DNA from: Lachnospiraceae bacterium
Lineage (GTDB): Bacteria > Bacillota_A > Clostridia > Lachnospirales > Lachnospiraceae
Length of the DNA: 11,662 nt
NCBI GenBank assembly: GCA_017437705.1
Contig: JAFRYJ010000182.1
Coordinates: 1 to 11,662 of the forward strand
Direction: 5' to 3'
This document shows positions 7,381 through 11,662 of the stretch, piece by piece. The translations under genes and the position numbers were made by a program. The number at the start of each line of letters is the position of its first letter. Position 1 is the first letter of the stretch. The notes under the pieces were generated by a model. That model searched no databases and was not told the origin of the DNA. It saw only the letters and a program-made list of their open reading frames with translations.

Positions 7381-8250
7381 TTATGTGTTCAGTTTTTCCA
7401 TGGCCTTAAATACCACGGACGGATCCATGCCCGAAAGCCCCTCGTCCATCGCTTCGTCGTAGGGCACCTTCGCCGCGGCTGTTATGGGTATACGGCAGTT
7501 AAGGTCATCGGCCATTTTCGTTATCAGGTTGAAGTCTTTTACCATCAGGGCCAGCGTGCCGCCCCTCTCCTCGAAGTTTTTCGGGATGATGAAATCCTTC
7601 ATCGACCGCTCCAGCATCCAGCTCCGTCCCCACGATGTGGAGAGGACTTCATTCAGCTCTCCCAGATCTATCCCGGCCTTTTCCGCCAGCACCATGCCCT
7701 CGCATACAACTGCCTGGTTTACCCAGGTCAGCATCTGGTTTATGAGCTTTGCCTGCTGTCCGGTGCCCGACTCTCCCATCCTGTGGATATTGTTTCCGCA
7801 CATTTCCAGCACCGGTAGCGCTTTGTTGTAGGCTTCCTCGTCGCCGCCGGCCATTATGGCCAGCGTCCCGTTCCTTGCACCGGCCGCTCCGCCGGATACG
7901 GGACAGTCGAGAAAATAAGCCCCGCATTCCTTTAGCTCTGCGGAAAGCTCCTTGGCAGCATCCGGACCGGAGGTGCTGAAATCCGCCACCACGGTGCCGG
8001 GCTTCAGGAATTCCATCATCTGACTGCAGACCGCCTTCAGCGCCGCATCATTCGTAAGGTTCAGGCAGATGATGTCCGCGTCCCCCGCGGCCTCCTCCAT
8101 CTCTTTGAATTCCGCGCCTGCCGCGATGAGCTCGTTTACTGCTGCCTTGTCCCTTGTGCGGTTCCATATGGTAAGGCTTCCGTTCTTTTTCAGGATGTTG
8201 TCCGCCATGCCTTTTCCCATGGAACCGATGCCGATAAAAGTGACTTTCAT
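7381..8250 (-). CDS. Beta-hydroxyacid dehydrogenase (3-hydroxyisobutyrate/tartronate-semialdehyde reductase family)
   Basis: A 289-residue NAD(P)-dependent dehydrogenase. The Rossmann start is GIGSMG (7-12). WNRT at 29-32 follows the second strand and is typical of NADP-preferring members. The substrate signature DCPVSGG lies at 115-121 with S119, and GTGQQAKLINQ (162-172) carries the catalytic K168 and the conserved N171. The C-terminal helical domain (MVKDFNLITKMADD) is complete. The family interconverts 3-hydroxy acids and semialdehydes, for example 3-hydroxyisobutyrate, tartronate semialdehyde, succinic semialdehyde, sulfolactaldehyde or L-serine. The start is the ATG with AAAGGAG upstream. 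The frame is open further upstream, but that part runs through the T-box leader and is not coding. It is the first gene of the T-box operon, directly ahead of the IlvD-family gene. Confidence 0.9.
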   Translation of the reverse strand: MKVTFIGIGSMGKGMADNILKKNGSLTIWNRTRDKAAVNELIAAGAEFKEMEEAAGDADIICLNLTNDAALKAVCSQMMEFLKPGTVVADFSTSGPDAAKELSAELKECGAYFLDCPVSGGAAGARNGTLAIMAGGDEEAYNKALPVLEMCGNNIHRMGESGTGQQAKLINQMLTWVNQAVVCEGMVLAEKAGIDLGELNEVLSTSWGRSWMLERSMKDFIIPKNFEERGGTLALMVKDFNLITKMADDLNCRIPITAAAKVPYDEAMDEGLSGMDPSVVFKAMEKLNT

Positions 8251-8354
8251 GTTCTGTCTCCTTTCGTTTTGATGAGTTAAGAGACGTATTCCGCTTTTCA
8301 GGACTCCACTGTGATCCGCTGCAGGGAGATATGTTTCGTCTCCCTTAAAGGAAT

Positions 8355-8387
8355 AAAAAAAGTCCGTCCCTGTTTCCAAGGACAGAC
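8355..8387 (-). terminator. T-box leader intrinsic terminator
   Basis: On the minus strand an 11-bp stem (left arm GTCTGTCCTTG, 8387-8377; right arm CAGGGACGGAC, 8372-8362; GAAA tetraloop; two G-U pairs) is followed by seven Ts (8361-8355). The left arm is shared with the antiterminator, so the two structures exclude each other. Confidence 0.92.
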
Positions 8388-8610
8388 ATAAATATATCTG
8401 CGGTGCCACCTTGATTGCCTGTTAAAGCCCCTCTGCGGAAATGCCATCACATCTCCCGCTCTTAACGCGAGCACACGTCATCAGATACTCGGGAAATCCC
8501 CTTTCACCTTGCCCTCGACAGTCCATTTGCCGACCCGCTTTCTGCCGGTTCTCAGCCCCTCCGGCTCTCTGTAAGCGCGCACTCCGGTTTGATCTCTGTC
8601 TCAACGGTTT
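8355..8610 (-). promoter_or_regulatory. T-box leader (tRNA-sensing), probably tryptophan-specific
   Basis: The minus strand carries the conserved T-box AAGGTGGCACCGCAG (8412-8398). The antiterminator pairs AAGG with CCTT and GCAGA with TCTGT around the 7-base bulge TGGCACC, using the left arm of the terminator stem. Stem I is upstream: the AGAGAG element (8570-8565) with its distal hairpin (GCCGG and CCGGC), a lower helix GACAG/CTGTC (8600-8596 and 8521-8517), and a kink-turn-like GTTGA opposite GA just below. By analogy with the glyQS leader, where the specifier loop reads GAAA, codon, A, helix, this one reads CAAA-TGG-A-CTGTC, giving UGG (Trp) at 8525-8523. The bulge TGGC pairs with a GCCA tRNA end, and tRNA-Trp has G73, which agrees. 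The S-turn AGUA is replaced by AGAUC, so the specifier call is moderate. The T-box itself is near certain. Uncharged tRNA would switch the operon on. Confidence 0.93.
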
Positions 8611-8615
8611 AGCAT

Positions 8616-8644
8616 ATTAAACCACTGAAGCGGTAAAGTGTCAA
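8616..8644 (-). promoter_or_regulatory. Sigma-A promoter of the T-box operon
   Basis: On the minus strand a perfect TTGACA (8644-8639) and TTTAAT (8621-8616, five of six consensus bases) are separated by exactly 17 bases. Transcription would start near 8609, immediately before the base of stem I. The 138 bases between the aldo/keto reductase stop and this leader hold no gene. Confidence 0.82.
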
Positions 8645-8747
8645 TGGGGATATGTCATTTTTATATGGATCTCATGGTATAAATTTCAGTACAATCTGTT
8701 GCTTATATACTACATTCCACTGGCCCGGGCCGCTGCGTGCCCGCGTA

Positions 8748-9596
8748 TCACCCGTGGATCTTCTTCGTCCCGAAATGCAGCGCCGCTCCGGGATCCATCT
8801 CGTCGTAGATCGTGCTGCGCCCTTTATCAAGTGTCCTTATGCTTTCCATGTCCTCTTCAGACAGCTCGAAATCGAAAATACCGATGTTTTCCGCCATCCT
8901 TTCCCGGCGGACGGTCCTGGGGATCACGCAGATGCCGCGCTGCACCAGCCACCTCAGCATGACCTGTCCGGTGGTCTTTCCGTACTTTTCGCCGATCTCC
9001 CTAAGGACAGGCGTGCCGAAAACATCGCAGTTCCCTTCCGCAAAGGGCGCCCAGGCCTCGTGCTGTATGCCGTACTCGCTCATGAAATCCGCCAGCGGCC
9101 ACTGCTGGTGCCACACGTTGGTCTCCACCTGGTTGACTGCGGGCATCACATCATTGTTTGTAAAAAGGTCCGCCAGCCTTTCTATCCAGAAGCTGGAAAC
9201 GCCGATTGCCTTTACGCGGCCCTCCCTGTACAGCCTCTCCATGGCCCGCCACGATCCGTAATAATCGCCGTAGGGCTTGTGTATCAGATAAAGGTCCAGC
9301 GTATCGAGCCCCAGTTTTTTAAGGGATGTGTCAAAGGCCTTCAGCGTACTGTCGTAGCCCGCATCCTGTATCCACAGCTTAGTTGTAACAAAGAGCTCGT
9401 CCCGCGGGATGCCGGAAGACCGTATCGCATTGCCTACGGCCTCCTCGTTCATATATGATGCCGCCGTATCGATCATCCTGTAGCCGCACTCCAGGGCATC
9501 GGAAACAGCCCTCTCCGCTTCCGCCGGATCTATCTTATAGACTCCGTAGCCGATCGCCGGCATCTTTACTCCGTTGTTAAGGATCTTAAAATCCAT
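8748..9596 (-). CDS. Aldo/keto reductase (2,5-diketogluconate reductase-like)
   Basis: A 282-residue NADPH-dependent carbonyl reductase of the AKR superfamily from the ATG at 9596. The TIM-barrel pattern starts LNNGVKMPAIGYGVYK. The catalytic tetrad is visible as D43, Y48 (RMIDTAASYMNEE), K73 (VTTKLW) and H106 (YLIHKP). The cofactor end has IPRTVRRERMAEN, the counterpart of the common IPKS....R..EN. AVNQVETN and the C-terminal LDKG are also typical. The frame extends two codons to a TTG at 9602, but GGAAGG lies 8 bases before the ATG, so I use the ATG. The substrate is likely an aldehyde or ketone and is not predictable. It is the last gene of the serpin-to-reductase group; a weak GC-rich inverted repeat follows its stop but has no U-tract, so the end of transcription is not clear. 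Confidence 0.92.
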   Translation of the reverse strand: MDFKILNNGVKMPAIGYGVYKIDPAEAERAVSDALECGYRMIDTAASYMNEEAVGNAIRSSGIPRDELFVTTKLWIQDAGYDSTLKAFDTSLKKLGLDTLDLYLIHKPYGDYYGSWRAMERLYREGRVKAIGVSSFWIERLADLFTNNDVMPAVNQVETNVWHQQWPLADFMSEYGIQHEAWAPFAEGNCDVFGTPVLREIGEKYGKTTGQVMLRWLVQRGICVIPRTVRRERMAENIGIFDFELSEEDMESIRTLDKGRSTIYDEMDPGAALHFGTKKIHG

Positions 9597-9632
9597 GATC
9601 AAAACCTTCCGTCAATGTATCCTTACTGTCCC

Positions 9633-10070
9633 TTAGAGTTCCAAAAGCATCTTTATATGGGGTATCCCGTCAAGGTCGAAGACCTCCGAGATCCGCTTAA
9701 ATCCCAGCTTTTGATAGAAGCCTTCCGCATAGACCTGGGCCTCCAGATAGATGCGGTCCGCCCCGAACCGTTCTGCGGCAGCCCGGATGCCGGCCTCCAT
9801 CACTTCCCTGCCAAGGCCGCAGCCCCGCTTTGCCGCAACCACCCTGCCGATGGAAACGTGCTCCGACTCCACGCCCCTGTCCATGATGCGAAGGTACGCA
9901 GCGATGCCGTCATCATCAGCAAGCCAGACGTGGAGAGCCGCCTTGTCCAGTCCGTCGGTCTCAAGGTAGGTGCAGTCCTGCTCCACAATGAAGACCTCCG
10001 TCCTCAGCCTCAGGATGTCGTAAAGCTCCTCCGCCGTAAGTTCGTCAAACGCCTTTACATGATGCTCCAA
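9633..10070 (-). CDS. GNAT family N-acetyltransferase, ElaA type
   Basis: A 145-residue acetyltransferase. The N-terminal FDELTAEELYDILRLRTEVFIVEQDCTYLETDGLD (residues 8-42) is the typical opening of the ElaA subfamily. The acetyl-CoA loop is RGCGLG (82-87) after GRVVAA, and the closing strand region EAQVYAEGFYQKLGFKRISEVFDLDGIPHIKM matches motif B. The acceptor of ElaA proteins is unknown. The start is an uncommon TTG, three bases after the end of the nucleotidyltransferase gene, with GGGAG located inside that upstream gene about 7 bases before it. No in-frame ATG is available near the N-terminus. Close packing implies co-expression with the nucleotidyltransferase. Confidence 0.9.
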   Translation of the reverse strand: MEHHVKAFDELTAEELYDILRLRTEVFIVEQDCTYLETDGLDKAALHVWLADDDGIAAYLRIMDRGVESEHVSIGRVVAAKRGCGLGREVMEAGIRAAAERFGADRIYLEAQVYAEGFYQKLGFKRISEVFDLDGIPHIKMLLEL

Positions 10071-10072
10071 AG

Positions 10073-10684
10073 CTATTCTCCCGTTTCATCACGCATAACG
10101 TGCATTGCCCAGGCCGCGATGTCCCCGTTCTTCCGACCCGTCACTGCCTTGTGGAAAAGCTTATATCCCTTCGGGTCCTTTTCCTTAAGCATGGCAATGG
10201 TCTTTCTGCTGCCGAAATAGAATATGTCCCTGAACATACAGTAATCCTCCAGGCTCTCTGCGAGGAAGCTGATGCCGCGGAAACAGCCTTCATCATCGCC
10301 CTTTCTGAGACGCCTCAGGGTCTTGTCGATCCACCCGGCCACAAAGCGTTTCTCGCTTTCGGGAGCCTTTGCATGGTCCTTAACGTAGGTCTTTACCCGC
10401 TCCTTCAGCCGTTCCCCGGTGCCGTCGTCCTTCAGTATGACGCTGTCGTACACCGGCAGGAATACATCGGGATCCATGGTCTCCGTCTCGGCCGGGGTGT
10501 AAATATAGCAGTCCAGCTGAACGCCGTCGATAAGGCTGGAATCGTGTTCCCTGCTCTTATGGTCGGTGATGACCATGCAGTCGATATCGCTGGTCTCGTC
10601 CTGCTCGCCCCGGGAATAGGATCCGTAGAGGATCACCGAGCGGGGCTCGTATGTAAATTCAAGATATTTCAAAATGTCTTCCAT
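10073..10684 (-). CDS. Nucleotidyltransferase of the Pol-beta superfamily
   Basis: A 203-residue protein with a minimal nucleotidyltransferase core at the N-terminus: ILYGSYSRGEQDETSDIDCMVI contains the GS motif (21-22) and the DxD metal pair (D33, D35), and VQLDCYIY provides the third carboxylate (D58). The remaining 140 residues are mostly helical and charged (about 90-200) and could be a helical substrate-binding domain as in antibiotic-modifying or HEPN-linked enzymes, but I do not recognise a specific one. It transfers a nucleotide to an unknown acceptor. It ends 2 bases before the acetyltransferase start and begins 30 bases after the metallo-hydrolase gene, with only a weak ribosome binding site. 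The pairing with a GNAT enzyme resembles aminoglycoside-modification clusters superficially, but nothing shows resistance. Confidence 0.85.
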   Translation of the reverse strand: MEDILKYLEFTYEPRSVILYGSYSRGEQDETSDIDCMVITDHKSREHDSSLIDGVQLDCYIYTPAETETMDPDVFLPVYDSVILKDDGTGERLKERVKTYVKDHAKAPESEKRFVAGWIDKTLRRLRKGDDEGCFRGISFLAESLEDYCMFRDIFYFGSRKTIAMLKEKDPKGYKLFHKAVTGRKNGDIAAWAMHVMRDETGE

Positions 10685-10714
10685 ATCAGTCGGTCCAATG
10701 CTTTGCGGCAGATC

Positions 10715-11515
10715 CTACAGTTCGATCTCCTGCAGGTCCTCGGCTATAATAAGGTCTCCGTGGTAGTAGTTTACGCCCTCCTCGTAATAGAGGCGCCTTC
10801 TGTCCTTTATATTAACATCTTCCGTATGATACAGCACAAGATGTTTTGCGCCGAGGTCCTCCGCCAGCTCGCATGCGTTCTTTACGGTGGAGTGATGCAT
10901 CTCGTAGGGTCTGAAAATGTCCGCATCACACTCCCGGCAGAAAGACTCGTGAAGCAGCCATGTGCTGCCTTCGGCGTACTGCCTGTCGTGCTCGCTGAAG
11001 GGCTCATCGCCGCAGCAGGTCAGCTTCTCACCGTCCGCAAGCTCCATCGTAAAGCCGTACTGCTTCGATTTCGTGGACATGATGTCGAAGAACGTTACCC
11101 TGTGCCCGATGATGTCCATGCTCTCCCCGTCGTGCACCTCGACCATGTGTATGCGGTCGTCTACGAAACGGTTCTGCTTGTAGATCAGAAGGTCCTTCGC
11201 CATGCCGCGGAGCAGGCCTATCACCTCGTCGTGGCCGTAGATGTATGCGTCCCCTTCGAAGGTATCGGCGGCCATGTCCTGGCAGATCATGCGGATCATC
11301 CACAGGGCGCCCAGGATATGGTCCAGGTGCTTGTGGGTAACGAAGATGTGCTTTATCTTCATGCGGTCAATGCCGGCCAGCTTCAGCTGTCTTAAAATGC
11401 CGTTGCCCCCGCCGCCGTCCACCATGAAGTATTTATCGTTTTCCGAAAGCACGAAGCAGGTGTTGAAGCACTCGGTGACGCAGGCGTCGCCGGTGCCGAG
11501 GATCGTAAGTTTCAT
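10715..11515 (-). CDS. Metallo-beta-lactamase-fold hydrolase, RNase Z-like
   Basis: A 266-residue metal-dependent hydrolase of the metallo-beta-lactamase fold. Visible motifs are LGTGDA near the N-terminus, MVDGGGGNGI (31-40), the zinc signature THKHLDH (60-66), a GDEPF (the metal-bridging Asp) and a C-terminal MHHSTVKNACELAEDLGAKHLVLYHTED block closely matching the HST and H.S segments of RNase Z. It lacks an obvious long tRNA-binding exosite arm, so it is more likely an RNase Z-related hydrolase (phosphodiesterase-like) than the housekeeping tRNA 3'-processing enzyme. AGGAG lies about 10 bases before the ATG. It follows the serpin stop codon by 43 bases. The substrate is unknown. Confidence 0.88.
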   Translation of the reverse strand: MKLTILGTGDACVTECFNTCFVLSENDKYFMVDGGGGNGILRQLKLAGIDRMKIKHIFVTHKHLDHILGALWMIRMICQDMAADTFEGDAYIYGHDEVIGLLRGMAKDLLIYKQNRFVDDRIHMVEVHDGESMDIIGHRVTFFDIMSTKSKQYGFTMELADGEKLTCCGDEPFSEHDRQYAEGSTWLLHESFCRECDADIFRPYEMHHSTVKNACELAEDLGAKHLVLYHTEDVNIKDRRRLYYEEGVNYYHGDLIIAEDLQEIEL

Positions 11516-11558
11516 TTAAGTCTGTCTCCTGATGTATGTATTTGCGCGGGCCTTTCCT

Positions 11559-11662
11559 TTATTTCCCGCCGGTGGGATCGTTGACGATGCCCTCAAAAAG
11601 AACGGTGCCGCTGTCGCCGGTAAGTACGAAATAGTAAGGCCTGTTCACATTGAACTCCACCC
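11559..11662 (-). CDS. Serpin (serine protease inhibitor), C-terminal end only
   Basis: The last 34 codons of a gene that starts outside the window. Reading the minus strand gives VEFNVNRPYYFVLTGDSG, then TVLFEGIVNDPTGGK and a TAA stop (11561-11559). This is the conserved serpin C-terminus: F.V.RP..F.......G..LF.G.V.(N/D)P, the paired strands just after the reactive-centre loop. Serpins trap serine or cysteine proteases as suicide substrates; bacterial ones from gut Clostridia and bifidobacteria are usually secreted or membrane-anchored. The reactive-centre loop and any signal peptide lie outside the window, so specificity and location cannot be read. No terminator follows before the hydrolase gene 43 bases on, so read-through is likely. 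Confidence 0.88.
   Translation of the reverse strand, partial: VEFNVNRPYYFVLTGDSGTVLFEGIVNDPTGGK

Noticed and set aside
8251..8409. Upstream extension of the dehydrogenase frame by 53 codons from a GTG at 8409.
   Set aside because: The stretch runs through the T-box motif, terminator stem and U-tract. The ATG at 8250 has a strong AAAGGAG and starts exactly at the Rossmann motif.
8532..8534. GTC (Val) as the T-box specifier, which would suit a biosynthetic IlvD.
   Set aside because: The antiterminator bulge is TGGC, requiring G73, whereas tRNA-Val normally has A73. The position also does not match the codon-A-helix layout as well as TGG does. Not fully excluded.
8660..8683. Inverted TTTATA/TATAAA pair upstream of the T-box operon promoter as an operator.
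   Set aside because: Only six A/T bases per arm, with an unmatched centre; expected by chance in AT-rich intergenic DNA.
8722..8731. GGCCCGGGCC palindrome after the aldo/keto reductase as a terminator.
   Set aside because: No loop of useful size and no U-tract follows on the minus strand.
10100..11395. Long plus-strand open frame antisense to the nucleotidyltransferase and hydrolase genes.
   Set aside because: The minus-strand frames carry clear family motifs and ribosome binding sites; the antisense frame matches no family and is a codon-bias shadow. The same applies to plus-strand frames at 725-1582, 6550-7818 and 8652-9458.
10715..11515. Housekeeping RNase Z (tRNA 3' endonuclease).
   Set aside because: Core metal motifs match, but an exosite arm is not evident and the context is not tRNA processing, so only an RNase Z-like hydrolase is claimed.

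Overview
The window is a compact stretch of a bacterial chromosome in which every gene I can support lies on the minus strand, so transcription runs from high to low coordinates. It looks like a strictly anaerobic, gut- or rumen-type member of the Clostridia (Lachnospiraceae/Eubacteriales-like). The basis is strong AGGAG-type ribosome binding sites, lipoprotein signal peptides of Gram-positive style, a T-box leader, a cobalamin riboswitch in front of a cobaltochelatase lipoprotein, and a bacterial serpin. The taxon is inference. I see no tRNA, rRNA, CRISPR, insertion sequence or phage gene.

Region A (about 11662 down to 8748) holds, in transcription order, the 3' end of a serpin gene, an RNase Z-like metallo-beta-lactamase-fold hydrolase, a small nucleotidyltransferase, an ElaA-type GNAT acetyltransferase (TTG start) and an aldo/keto reductase. 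Gaps are 2 to about 43 bases with no clear terminator between genes, so they may be co-transcribed, but their functions do not form an obvious pathway.

Region B (about 8644 down to 2361) is the most interesting part. A good promoter (TTGACA, 17 bases, TTTAAT) starts a T-box leader of about 250 nt to the end of its terminator. The antiterminator and terminator are mutually exclusive, and my best reading of the specifier is UGG (tryptophan), which agrees with the UGGC tRNA-acceptor bulge. Downstream is a tight seven-gene operon: beta-hydroxyacid dehydrogenase, IlvD/Edd-family dehydratase, VOC-family protein, SLC13/DASS anion transporter, Dabb-domain protein, DUF985 cupin and nitroreductase, closed by an intrinsic terminator. 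None of these is a classic T-box target for tryptophan. The gene set looks like uptake and conversion of an organic (hydroxy) acid, and I do not recognise the pathway.

Region C (about 2326 down to 1) is a cobalamin-controlled unit. A strong promoter (TTGACT, 16 bases, TATAAT) leads into a cobalamin riboswitch with a terminator-type expression platform, then a surface lipoprotein form of the sirohydrochlorin cobaltochelatase CbiK, an intercistronic hairpin, and a second small lipoprotein of unknown function. Having a chelatase-family enzyme and a partner lipoprotein outside the membrane suggests a role in handling cobalt, tetrapyrrole or haem at the cell surface rather than ordinary cytoplasmic B12 synthesis.
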